From Polyangia bacterium (GTDB taxonomy: Bacteria; Myxococcota_A; Polyangia; Fen-1088), in assembly GCA_036268875.1 (NCBI GenBank), contig DATATI010000063.1, positions 1-64,000 of the forward strand: 64,000 nt of DNA, in the 5' to 3' direction. Within the stretch, counting starts at the first letter, position 1; each line of letters begins with the position of its first letter. Of the stretch, positions 18,201 through 26,706 are shown in pieces. The notes below the pieces were generated by a model. The model was not told where the DNA came from. It ran no database searches and saw nothing but the letters and a program-made list of their open reading frames with translations. The translations under genes and the position numbers were made by a program.

Positions 18201-20291
18201 GTGCTGAAGCTTCATCGTGATTCTCGGTGCGCCTTTTTTTCGGCCGCGCTGCTCTTCGCTGCCTGCGGCGGCACCGGAAACGGCGCCGGCGCCGGCAGCG
18301 GCGGCCAAACCACCAACACCGACGGCGGCAGCGGTGGTAACGGCAACGGGGGGAACGGCGGCAACGCCAGCGGCAGCGGCGGCTCCCAGGGCAACGGCGG
18401 CGCCGGCAGCGGCGGCGCCACGGCCACCGGAACTGGCGGCGCGGTGGGAATGGGCGGGATGACCGGGCTCATCCCGCCGGTCAACGGGGCCATTCCCAGC
18501 ACCATCACCACCTGCGCGGCCGCCGCCGACGCTGGCGCGTTCACCTTCAGCAGCATCCCGGTCTGGCGCGACGACGCCACCGCCGGTTACGTGATGATCC
18601 ACGACGACATGTGCGGCGACACCTTGCGCGGCATCGACAAGTATGCGGTGCCGGCCATGACCGCGCGCGGGATCAACTCGGGCCTGGGGCCGTACGTCGA
18701 GGCCTGCCAGACCACGAACATCTGGAACGTGGTTCAGGACGCCGAGAGCAAGGGCAACGAGATCGTCAATCATTCGTACACCCACGTGAACATCACCGCC
18801 GCCAACTCTGCCCACGAGGTGGTGGACGCCAAGACGCTGTTCGACACCAAGGTGATGCACAAGCTGTCGTTCTTCATTTTCCCGTACGACTTCTTCACCG
18901 ACGAAACCATCGCCGCGGTCTCCACCGCCGGCCACCTGGGCGCGCGCGCCGGCCTGCGCGATCCCTACGACGGCTTCGAGAACTTGCCGATGAACCCGGC
19001 CGCGCTGGTGCCGGCCGGGATGATCGGCAACGATCTGCAGCTGGTGTTCGACGTCTGGCCGCGCACCTATTCAAAGTACGCGCTTTACCACCCTGAGGAC
19101 GTGCTGGACATTCACGTGTGGAACGCCATCGACGCCTGGGACAACCCGCCCACCAGCACCACCGCGACCATCGTCAAGCAGAAGGTCTTCGCCGTGCGCG
19201 AGATGCACAGCGTGTCGATGTCCGACAACCCGCCCGAGGACGGCTCGGAGGGATTCGGGCCAGTGCCGTTGAGCGTCTATCAGAAGCACCTCGATTTCCT
19301 GGTGGCGGCGTGGAAGGCGAACAAAGTCTGGACCACCACGCCGACGTCGGCGATCAAGTACCGCCACGCTCGCACCGCGTGCACAGCCAGCGTGACGGGA
19401 TCGATGCTGACCTTCAACACGTCGAACGCCGACTGCACCAAGTACGCCACCCCGATCAGCGTGATCGTGACGACGGCGAAAGACGTGCCAGGCGTGTCGG
19501 CGTTGCAAGGTGGCAAAGAGGTGGCCACGCGCAAGCTGATGGCGAACACCTTCAGCGTCACCGCCGATCCGACGCTGGGACCGGTGACCCTGGACGGCTG
19601 CACCACGCCCAGCGAGGCCGTCGACACCACCGCGTTCGCCTCGTACAAGAAGCCGACACCGGCGAATTCGGTCTGCGACCTCGAGCAGGTCAAGGGCAAG
19701 GGCTCGCCTGGATTGATGGACAACCTCGAACGCAGCCTGACCGATTCGCTGGTGACGTTCCCCAACCCGGCGCAGGGCGACGGGCGCGACGGCGCGTGGT
19801 CGTGGTACCCCGGCACCGCCACCGTCGAGATCGTCAAGGACGCCACCGCCAACAGCAACGTCCTGCACTTCACCGGCAAGAACCTGGCGGCGTACGCCGG
19901 CGCCACGCTGGCCTTCCTGGGCGGCAACGGCGGCGGCGCTTGTTATGACTCGACCGCGTACAAGGGCGTGCGCTTCAAGATCAAAGGCCACGACACGGCC
20001 ACCGACGTCTACAACGGGAAGATCTACCTCAGCCTGATCACCGCCGAGACCCAGTCGCGCAAGTACGGCGGCGATCACGTCGGCGACTGCGGCCACTTCC
20101 ACGTGCCGGTGACGGTGACCGCCGACTGGCAGACGGTGTCGGTGAACTGGACCGACTTCATGGCGCCGACCTTCGGCACCGCGCCGGTGCCGACCACGCT
20201 GGCCATGACGAAGATGCAGGCGCTGGACTTCGGCGTCTCCAGCGCGACGAGCGACTTCGAGATCTTCCTCGACGACATCGAGCTCTTCTGA
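18201..20291 (+). CDS. Secreted CE4 (NodB-like) polysaccharide deacetylase lipoprotein with C-terminal carbohydrate-binding-like domain
   Basis: 696 aa from a GTG with a perfect AAGGAGG 6 nt upstream. The signal ends in FAAC, then a long Gly/Ser/Asn/Thr-rich linker (residues about 25-95). The deacetylase domain has IHDDM (Asp135, Asp136) and HSYTH (His191, His195), the base and metal-binding Asp-His-His set of CE4 enzymes, plus FPYDFF and a later REMHS that fit motifs 3 and 5. From about residue 540 to the end is a beta-sandwich-like domain (GAWSWYPG, FKIKGHD, DFEIFLDDIELF) resembling CBM11/CIA30 domains. It would remove acetyl groups from a surface or external polymer such as chitin. The importer operon is divergent from it. 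Confidence 0.8.
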   Translation: MLKLHRDSRCAFFSAALLFAACGGTGNGAGAGSGGQTTNTDGGSGGNGNGGNGGNASGSGGSQGNGGAGSGGATATGTGGAVGMGGMTGLIPPVNGAIPSTITTCAAAADAGAFTFSSIPVWRDDATAGYVMIHDDMCGDTLRGIDKYAVPAMTARGINSGLGPYVEACQTTNIWNVVQDAESKGNEIVNHSYTHVNITAANSAHEVVDAKTLFDTKVMHKLSFFIFPYDFFTDETIAAVSTAGHLGARAGLRDPYDGFENLPMNPAALVPAGMIGNDLQLVFDVWPRTYSKYALYHPEDVLDIHVWNAIDAWDNPPTSTTATIVKQKVFAVREMHSVSMSDNPPEDGSEGFGPVPLSVYQKHLDFLVAAWKANKVWTTTPTSAIKYRHARTACTASVTGSMLTFNTSNADCTKYATPISVIVTTAKDVPGVSALQGGKEVATRKLMANTFSVTADPTLGPVTLDGCTTPSEAVDTTAFASYKKPTPANSVCDLEQVKGKGSPGLMDNLERSLTDSLVTFPNPAQGDGRDGAWSWYPGTATVEIVKDATANSNVLHFTGKNLAAYAGATLAFLGGNGGGACYDSTAYKGVRFKIKGHDTATDVYNGKIYLSLITAETQSRKYGGDHVGDCGHFHVPVTVTADWQTVSVNWTDFMAPTFGTAPVPTTLAMTKMQALDFGVSSATSDFEIFLDDIELF

Positions 20292-21484
20292 CCGTTCGCT
20301 GCCGCGCTTTCATTATTGGCGTAGGCGCCGTCGCCGCAGTCCTGGGGTTTGGCGCGCGTTCGGCGGGCGCGCATATGTACGCCGCCAGCGCCTTCGAGGC
20401 GGTGACCGATGGCCAGGACCTGTACGTGCAATTTCGGATCGACGCCACCTCGACCGTCGATCATCTGAACCGTGCGCGCACCGGCGGCGAACCGATCGGC
20501 AAGGAAGGGCTCGACGAACAAAGCCTGACCATCTCGGATTATGTGGGGACGCACTTTTCGGTGCGCAACGACGCCGACAGCTGCGCGCCGCGCACGCGGC
20601 AACCGGCACATTTTGACAGCCGCACCGAAAAAGTTTTCGTCAGCATCGTCTATCACTGCGCGCATCCACTGCACGTGCTGACCCTGCGGACCGCGCTGTT
20701 CGAGCAGGACGCCACCCCGCACCAGTTGCTGGGGACGTTCCGCCACAAGCGAGCGCTGGAAAATTATCTACTAACGCCCGCCGCGACGGAGGCGGTCATC
20801 GACCTTGGCCGCCTGGCGCAGATCGGACCATCCGAGGCGACGCCGCCTGGACAGATCCACGTGGCCACGCCGCCGCCCGGGGCCTTCGACGGCGAGGCCG
20901 CCCTGCCCGCGCACGGCGGCGCCCAACCGATCGGCACCGGGTTCTGGGCGTTCCTCAAGCAAGGGATCCTGCACATCCTGGGCGGGCTCGACCACGTGCT
21001 GTTCGTGGTCGCGCTGGTCAGCGTGGTGCTGTCGTGGCGCCAGCTGGCGCAGGTCGTGACGTCGTTCACCCTCGCCCACAGCTTGACGCTGGCGCTGGGG
21101 GCGCTGGACCTGGTGCGCCTGTCACCGCGGCTGGTGGAACCGCTGATCGCCGCGTCGATCGTCTACGTCGCCGTCGAGAACGTGGCCCGACCGCAGCCGC
21201 GCGCCCGCCTGGGCGTCACCTTCGGTTTCGGATTGGTGCACGGCTTCGGGTTCAGCAGCGTGCTGCGCGATCTGGGCCTGCACAAGGGCAATCTGATCTC
21301 GGCCCTGGTGGGCTTCAACCTGGGCGTCGAGCTGGGGCAACTGATGATCGTGGCGCCGCTGGCCCCACTGGTGTGGTGGCTGCAGCGGCGGCTGGACGCG
21401 TACCGCCGCGTGCGCCTGCTGGTCAACGCCCTGGTGGCGCTGGTGGCCGGTTTCTGGTTCGTGCAGCGCGTGGCGGTCCGGTGA
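20288..21484 (+). CDS. HupE/UreJ-like membrane protein with N-terminal exported domain
   Basis: About 398 aa if started at the CTG at 20288, or 369 aa from the first ATG at 20375. Translation upstream of that ATG gives a convincing signal peptide (basic VRCR, hydrophobic run, SAGA before HMYA), so the true start is probably upstream and non-standard; the CTG overlaps the preceding stop as CTGA. Residues about 30-185 would be an extracytoplasmic domain. The C-terminal ~200 residues have six membrane segments with GLDHVLFVVAL, FTLAHSLTLALG and GLVHGFGFSS, the HupE/UreJ_2 pattern. That family is linked to nickel or other metal transport in some members, but many are uncharacterised. Confidence 0.75.
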   Translation: MTVRCRAFIIGVGAVAAVLGFGARSAGAHMYAASAFEAVTDGQDLYVQFRIDATSTVDHLNRARTGGEPIGKEGLDEQSLTISDYVGTHFSVRNDADSCAPRTRQPAHFDSRTEKVFVSIVYHCAHPLHVLTLRTALFEQDATPHQLLGTFRHKRALENYLLTPAATEAVIDLGRLAQIGPSEATPPGQIHVATPPPGAFDGEAALPAHGGAQPIGTGFWAFLKQGILHILGGLDHVLFVVALVSVVLSWRQLAQVVTSFTLAHSLTLALGALDLVRLSPRLVEPLIAASIVYVAVENVARPQPRARLGVTFGFGLVHGFGFSSVLRDLGLHKGNLISALVGFNLGVELGQLMIVAPLAPLVWWLQRRLDAYRRVRLLVNALVALVAGFWFVQRVAVR

Positions 21485-21637
21485 ACGCCGTCGACGGCGG
21501 CGTGTAAGACACATGAATTTTACGGCCACGGCGTTGACACCAAACAAACACGGCCCGCGTTGGGTCCAAAGCTACGATCACCAGCGTCGGGGCGGCGCCG
21601 GGAGCAGGAAGAAAACGATTCGAAACGGAGCGCGACG

Positions 21638-23446
21638 ATGAAGGCACTGACCCGCGAGCACCTCACCTGGATGAGCCTGCTGACGGCGTTGGGCTGCGCC
21701 GGCGTTAAAAGCGGCGCCACGGGATCCGGCGGCGCCGCCGGCACCACCGCCAGCGGATCGGGCGGCAGCGGCGGCAGCACCGCCAGCGGCAGCGGCGGCA
21801 ACATTACGCCGCCACCGGTGACGGCGTGCCCGAACAACCGCTGCAGCGACTTTCCGTCCAGTCCCATCGTCGACACCGGAACGCCTCCCGACGCGCCGAC
21901 CATGTTTGGCGGCGCACCCAGCGGCGCCGGGCCCTGCGTGTTCGAACCGGAGGACGGCGCGCTGTTCCCGCGCGGCTGGTTGCGCCCGCGCTTCAAATGG
22001 TCGGGCACCACCGGCGTTCATCGCATCACCATTCACGCCGACCAGCAGGACAAAGATCTGGTCGCGTACACCAGCCAGACGTCGTGGACCATGCCCAAGG
22101 ACATCTGGACCGCCCTCGGCCAGCACACTGTCGAGCAGGACATCACGGTCACCGTGCGCGCGGCCAGCGGCGGCGAGAGCGCCATTCATTTTCAGATCTC
22201 GTCGGCGGCCGCCGGCGGATCGGTGGTTTTCTGGGCGGCGAAACCGGAAGGCATCCTGGACGACGGCGCCAACACCAACGACCTCAGTGAGCTGCGCGGC
22301 TTCTCCGTCGGCGACGAGAGCACGGTCTCGGTCCTGCAGATAGCCCAGGTCAAGCAGCCGAGCATGGGCGAGGACGGCGAGGCGCGACCGGTCGCTTGCA
22401 TCGGCTGTCACGCCGCCACGCCCGACCATGGGTACGTCGGCTTCATCGACGACTTTCCCTGGAACCTGGCCATCGCCGGCGTGAACACCGGCATCCAGGG
22501 CGACCCGCTGCCGGGCCTGACCGACGGCGGCAAGCTGTCGCTGAACATGCCGTACGGCGGAATGATGGCGTTCTCCCCGGCGCAGTGGGCGACCGGCCAT
22601 CGACTGGTCTTGGTGGCTTCCAGCCTGCACGACTATGTGAACTGGCGGGATCGCGACGACAGCGGCGAGGCGGGACGGCTCATCTGGTACAACCTGGACG
22701 GCCCGCCGCCGGTGACGACGATGGACACCGACGGCAACCCGATTCCCACCCTGACCATGGGCACGAACTATGGCGAGGTGGCGCGCACCGGCGACACGCG
22801 CGGTGCCGCCAACCCGACCTGGAGCCACGACGGCAACGACATCGTTTATTGCTCGACCACCGGCACCAAAGACGGCGAAGTCTTTCAAGGCACCACCGAT
22901 CTCTACAAAGTCTCTTTCGCCGGTGGCAGCGGCGGCCCGGCCGCGCCGCTGATGGGCGCCGCCGATCCAGGCTATGAAGAGTACTACCCGGCGTATTCGC
23001 CCGACGACAAGCTGATCGTCTTCAACCGCGTCCCGGCCGGCGAACGAGCCTACGCCAACCCTGATTCCGAGCTGTTCGTGGTGCCGGCGGCGGGTGGCAC
23101 CGCGGTGTCGCTGAAAGCCAACACGCCGCCCGCCTGCACCGGCAAGAAGACCCCCGGCGTGAACAACCACTGGGGCCGCTGGTCGCCGCGCATCACCGCC
23201 GCCAATGGCAAGAACGTCTACTGGATGTTGTTCTCTTCGTACCGCTCGGACATTCCACCGAGCACGATCGTCGACGACGAGACCAATGCCGCCGTACAGA
23301 TCACGCAGCTCTACATCACCGCGGTGGTGCAGGACAGCGCAGGACAGATCCAGACCTACCCGGCGATCTATCTTTGGAATCAGCCGATCACCACGATCAA
23401 TGCCACGCCGATCTGGGAAGACATCCAGATCCCCCTCGTTCAATAG
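21638..23446 (+). CDS. Lipoprotein with TolB/PD40-type propeller repeats and one CxxCH motif
   Basis: 602 aa. The signal ends in ALGC, followed by a Gly/Ser linker. The middle has a single CIGCH (Cys254, Cys257, His258), the covalent haem-binding motif of c-type cytochromes. Around and after it are propeller-type repeats with the PD40 look (NPTWSHDGNDIVYC, YYPAYSPDDKLIVFN). The ATG at 21638 was chosen because GGAG lies 8 nt upstream and the signal begins there; the frame is open from 21560. It could be an outer-surface electron-transfer or scaffold protein. A single haem motif can also be accidental, so cytochrome function is only a possibility. Confidence 0.7.
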   Translation: MKALTREHLTWMSLLTALGCAGVKSGATGSGGAAGTTASGSGGSGGSTASGSGGNITPPPVTACPNNRCSDFPSSPIVDTGTPPDAPTMFGGAPSGAGPCVFEPEDGALFPRGWLRPRFKWSGTTGVHRITIHADQQDKDLVAYTSQTSWTMPKDIWTALGQHTVEQDITVTVRAASGGESAIHFQISSAAAGGSVVFWAAKPEGILDDGANTNDLSELRGFSVGDESTVSVLQIAQVKQPSMGEDGEARPVACIGCHAATPDHGYVGFIDDFPWNLAIAGVNTGIQGDPLPGLTDGGKLSLNMPYGGMMAFSPAQWATGHRLVLVASSLHDYVNWRDRDDSGEAGRLIWYNLDGPPPVTTMDTDGNPIPTLTMGTNYGEVARTGDTRGAANPTWSHDGNDIVYCSTTGTKDGEVFQGTTDLYKVSFAGGSGGPAAPLMGAADPGYEEYYPAYSPDDKLIVFNRVPAGERAYANPDSELFVVPAAGGTAVSLKANTPPACTGKKTPGVNNHWGRWSPRITAANGKNVYWMLFSSYRSDIPPSTIVDDETNAAVQITQLYITAVVQDSAGQIQTYPAIYLWNQPITTINATPIWEDIQIPLVQ

Positions 23447-23652
23447 TCACGCGCGCCGCGCGCGTGGCGCGCGCGCCTCAGCCCGCGGTGTGAAAAGGCC
23501 GCCACAGCGCCATGCACGTCGTGGCCGCGATCACATCGCGCCGTCGATGGAAGATGGTGGTGGCGGCGTCGGCAGCAGGCGAGCGCCCGACTTTGTGCGC
23601 GTTCACCGCCGATGCCGCGCGGTCGCTCACCGGCGGCCATCACTGGCGCGAG

Positions 23653-23684
23653 CCTTGCGAAGGAAGCGGGAAACCTTCGCAAGG
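23653..23684 (+). promoter_or_regulatory. Hairpin that covers the ribosome site of the Cys-rich lipoprotein
   Basis: CCTTGCGAAGG (23653-23663) and CCTTCGCAAGG (23674-23684) are a perfect 11-bp inverted repeat with a 10-nt loop. The right arm contains the first four bases of the Shine-Dalgarno AAGGAG (23681-23686) of the next gene, whose ATG is at 23695. If the stem forms in RNA, translation would be blocked until it opens. Confidence 0.6.
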
Positions 23685-23694
23685 AGCTCTTACG

Positions 23695-24615
23695 ATGAAA
23701 CCTGCGTCGCTGCTGATCCCTCCTCTTCTCGCGCTCACCACCGGAGCGTGCATGTGCTTGCCCGATCAAGGTCCCAACGATTGGGGCGATAATTCCAGCC
23801 GCTGTGAGAACACCGGCTGCGATGCCGACCAGTCCTGCGACTACAACAGTCATCAGTGCACGGCGCGCCCGTCGAGCGACAGCGGCGGTCGCGCCGGCGG
23901 ATGGAATGGCGGCGGCAGCGCCGGCACCGGCGGTTACCGCACCGACGGTGGTGCGGGTGGCGCTACCAGCAGCGGCGCGGGCGGAAGCGCCGGCGGCGGC
24001 GCGACCGGCGCCGGAGGCGGCAGCACCACCGGCGGCGCTTGCGCGGCGAACGGCGAATGTTACGGCGGCGCTTGTTGCCAATCGGGAACCTGTCAGGCGC
24101 ATCCGACGCCGCTCTGCACCTTCAACAACCAGTGCGGCGCGAACGGCCGCTGCCGCGACGGCGCTTGCGAACAGGGCTGCGCCACCAACGCCGCCTGCGG
24201 CACCGGACAGATCTGCAACGGCGGCTTCTGCCTCGCCGCGCCCGGCGGCGGCGGCCTTTGCGTCTACGATCTGGACTGCGGCGCCGGCCACACCTGCATC
24301 AACGGCTTTTGCCACCTCGACTGCACCACTGACGCCGCCTGCGGCGCCGGCGATCGCTGTTTGCAAGGCGTCTGCAAGCCCGACGATTCACCGCAGCCTG
24401 GCTGCCACACGGACGTCGACTGCAGTGGCGGCGCGATGTGCGTGAACGCCGTCTGCCGGGAGGCATGCACCACCGACGCCCAGTGCTGTCTGAACGGCCC
24501 TGCCGGATCAGTCTGCCGCATAGGCTTCTGCCTGACCGCCCACGAAGCGGCGCCCGCCTGCCATCTCAGCGCTGATTGCGACGGCAAGACCTGCATCGAC
24601 GCCGCCTGCCAGTAA
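23695..24615 (+). CDS. Cys-rich secreted lipoprotein (disulfide-rich repeats)
   Basis: 306 aa. The lipobox is TGAC. After a Gly/Ser-rich linker (about residues 60-115) come five to six short Cys-rich repeats of the form C-x-N-x-x-C...G-x-x-C...G-x-C (for example GAGDRCLQGVCK, GHTCINGFCH, GRCRDGACEQGC), as found in many myxobacterial surface proteins. They should be disulfide-bonded outside the cytoplasm. No enzyme motif is seen. AAGGAG 8 nt before the ATG fixes the start. A GC-rich palindrome (23450-23480) lies in the gap after the previous gene. Function unknown. Confidence 0.75.
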   Translation: MKPASLLIPPLLALTTGACMCLPDQGPNDWGDNSSRCENTGCDADQSCDYNSHQCTARPSSDSGGRAGGWNGGGSAGTGGYRTDGGAGGATSSGAGGSAGGGATGAGGGSTTGGACAANGECYGGACCQSGTCQAHPTPLCTFNNQCGANGRCRDGACEQGCATNAACGTGQICNGGFCLAAPGGGGLCVYDLDCGAGHTCINGFCHLDCTTDAACGAGDRCLQGVCKPDDSPQPGCHTDVDCSGGAMCVNAVCREACTTDAQCCLNGPAGSVCRIGFCLTAHEAAPACHLSADCDGKTCIDAACQ

Positions 24616-24665
24616 GGCGGGCATCCTCCCCGCGGATTGAGCGTTCCGCCGCCCGCGCCTGTTGT

Positions 24666-25580
24666 TTACGGGTTGCGGGCGGCGGCGATCTGTTGGCGCG
24701 CCGGCACCGACCGCACCGGCAACACCACCGACGCCGGCGGCCGCGTGCCGCCCGCCCGCGACCGCGCGATCCATTCCATCGCCAGACCCGATCCGGACGG
24801 CACTTCGACCGTCGCCAGCAGGCGGCCTTCGCGCACCAGGCGCTGCCCAAAATCAGGCGAGCCATCGCAACCAATCACCGGCGTGGCCCCCAGCTTGGGA
24901 TCGCCGAAGCGCACCGCCGCCGCGTGCAAAGACAGCTGCGCGCCCATCGCCATGTCGTCGTTCTGCGCGCAGATCACCGCCGCCGGCGTGGCGCGGCCTT
25001 CCCCTGCCAGCCAGTCCGCGACGGCGACGCGCGCACCGTCGCTGGTCCAGTCGCCGTCGACCAAGGTCAACGTCCAGGGGCCGCCTTCGATCTCCTCGCG
25101 CAGGCCTTCCAGGCGCCGCTTCGCCGACGAGGTGTCGGGGCGACCCAGGACGCAGACCACGTGGCCGCCGCGGGCCAGCGCCGCCTTCAACTGCCGGCCT
25201 TGCAGCCGTCCGATCTCGATCTGGTCGGCGGTGACGCTGAAGATGGGCAGGTTGGGAAAATCATCGCGCAGGCGATCGACATAACCCGCCGCGCGGTTCA
25301 GCAGCACCCAGCCGACGCCGGCGGCGCCCACCGCCCAAGCCGGCTCGCGCAGGATCTCGTCCAGCACCGGGCTGACCATGACCGCCGCCAGCTGCGCCGA
25401 TTCGGTGCCATGAGCGACGGCCGCGATCTGCGCCGCCTGCCGCTCCGGATCATCCTGCGCCTCGAGGACGGTCACCCGAAACCCCAGGTGATTCGCCGTG
25501 GCCAGCGCGTCTTCGCGCATCCGATACTGATAGTCGTTTTCCAGGCTACGAAGGAACAGTGCAATCAGGTCCCGAGCCAT
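24666..25580 (-). CDS. Cytoplasmic periplasmic-binding-protein-like sugar-binding protein (orphan)
   Basis: 304 aa, a complete type 1 periplasmic-binding fold like ribose/LacI sensor domains: LFLRSLENDYQYRM at the start, VLGRPDTSSAKRRLEGL, CAQNDDMAMGAQ and VIGCDGSPD. It has neither a signal peptide nor a helix-turn-helix, so as read it would be a free cytoplasmic binding protein. No ABC transporter or kinase partner is beside it. It might be a sensor that touches another protein, or a domain that lost its partner. It is convergent with the Cys-rich lipoprotein gene. Confidence 0.75.
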   Translation of the reverse strand: MARDLIALFLRSLENDYQYRMREDALATANHLGFRVTVLEAQDDPERQAAQIAAVAHGTESAQLAAVMVSPVLDEILREPAWAVGAAGVGWVLLNRAAGYVDRLRDDFPNLPIFSVTADQIEIGRLQGRQLKAALARGGHVVCVLGRPDTSSAKRRLEGLREEIEGGPWTLTLVDGDWTSDGARVAVADWLAGEGRATPAAVICAQNDDMAMGAQLSLHAAAVRFGDPKLGATPVIGCDGSPDFGQRLVREGRLLATVEVPSGSGLAMEWIARSRAGGTRPPASVVLPVRSVPARQQIAAARNP

Positions 25581-25651
25581 GACGCATTTTTACACGTTCC
25601 CTGTTTTTTGGCTTCTTTTTGCGGCCGGATCAAATGGCTACGGCAAAGTGG

Positions 25652-26695
25652 CTACGGCTCCACCACCTCGAAGGCGCTGGCCGGGATGGCTTTGAGACCG
25701 TTGATATCGTCATCGTTCCAGCCGGCGTTTTGTTCGCTTTGAAAGAAGAAGTTGCTGCCGTTGTCCGCCAGCATGAGACCGTATTTCTTGAACGCCTGCG
25801 TGAACAGCTTGGCCTGGCCCGTGAGCTTGCTGTCGTCATAGCTGGCCTTGAGCCGGATGCGCAGACCCATGGGCGGTGCATTGGGATCGGTGTCCGAGCA
25901 ACCTCCGGGGACCGCTTCGTGGGTGGCGGGCGCCATGAAGCTGCCGTGCGTGCACTTGAGGGTGAAACGGATGGCGTGCGTGATGGCCCCGGCCATCGCC
26001 TCGTCGAAGCGGGCCAGGCCGGCATAGATCGGCAGTCCAGCGGCGTCCGCCGACGTCCAGCCGCTCTGGCGCTGGCCGTAGCTTTTCTTGGTGAGATCCC
26101 ATTTCGCGCCGTTGGCGCAGTGCCAGCCACTGGCGTAGTGACAGCCGTACCCTTCGTAAAGCTCGCACGTCCCCTTCTGCACGGTCAGAAGGTGGCAGTC
26201 GCCGTCGCACTTGCTGGGATCGGTCGTCCCTTCCAGTTGCACCGATGCCGGATTGGGAAATGGATAAGGGCCGGGATCGCTCTCGTCGGCGTAGGTGTCG
26301 AAGGTGACTGGAATGGACGCCTCACTTTGCGGCACGACATTGATCGGAATGCCAAAGTCAGAGCCAAAGTCAGGATGGATCTTGATCGCGCCCACCAGCG
26401 CTTGCAGCTTGGGTGTCCACGTCGTGTCGACCGCCGATCCCGAGACGTCCTTGTTCCACAGATCGTCGCCGGTGAACAGCGAGCAGCCGCTCGACCCAAC
26501 CGGCGGCATCACTGCGGCGCCGCCGCTGCCCGTGGCCGTCGCGCCGCCGCTGCCCATCCCGGTCGTCGCGCCGCCACTGCCGGCGGAGGTGATTCCACCG
26601 GCGCCGCCTCCTTGATCGCCGCTGTTTCCACAACCAGCGGCCGCCGTCGCGGCCAGCAGCGCCACCGGGATCCATTTCAACGTCGGTGTGTTCAT
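25652..26695 (-). CDS. Secreted lipoprotein of unknown function (WTSADAAGLPI family)
   Basis: 347 aa. Lipobox AAGC, then a Gly/Ala/Ser-rich linker, then a ~280-residue domain with DLWNKDVSGS, HPDFGSDFGIPI, GPYPFPNP, QSGWTSADAAGLPIYAGLAR, HAIRFTLK and MLADNGSNFFFQS. I recognise these as a conserved family seen in soil bacteria but know no function. A GGAGG 3 nt before the ATG at 26695 fixes the start. It begins 11 bp after the EAL response regulator on the same strand, so they are probably co-transcribed. Confidence 0.7.
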   Translation of the reverse strand: MNTPTLKWIPVALLAATAAAGCGNSGDQGGGAGGITSAGSGGATTGMGSGGATATGSGGAAVMPPVGSSGCSLFTGDDLWNKDVSGSAVDTTWTPKLQALVGAIKIHPDFGSDFGIPINVVPQSEASIPVTFDTYADESDPGPYPFPNPASVQLEGTTDPSKCDGDCHLLTVQKGTCELYEGYGCHYASGWHCANGAKWDLTKKSYGQRQSGWTSADAAGLPIYAGLARFDEAMAGAITHAIRFTLKCTHGSFMAPATHEAVPGGCSDTDPNAPPMGLRIRLKASYDDSKLTGQAKLFTQAFKKYGLMLADNGSNFFFQSEQNAGWNDDDINGLKAIPASAFEVVEP

Positions 26696-26706
26696 GCTCC
26701 TCCGTT

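Noticed and set aside
16525-18207. Rightward open frame opposite the binding-protein gene
   Set aside because: Arg/His-rich shadow; the leftward gene has a lipobox and belongs to the importer operon.
21578-23443. Leftward open frame opposite the PD40 lipoprotein
   Set aside because: Gly/Arg/Val-rich shadow with no motifs; the rightward gene has a signal peptide and ribosome site.
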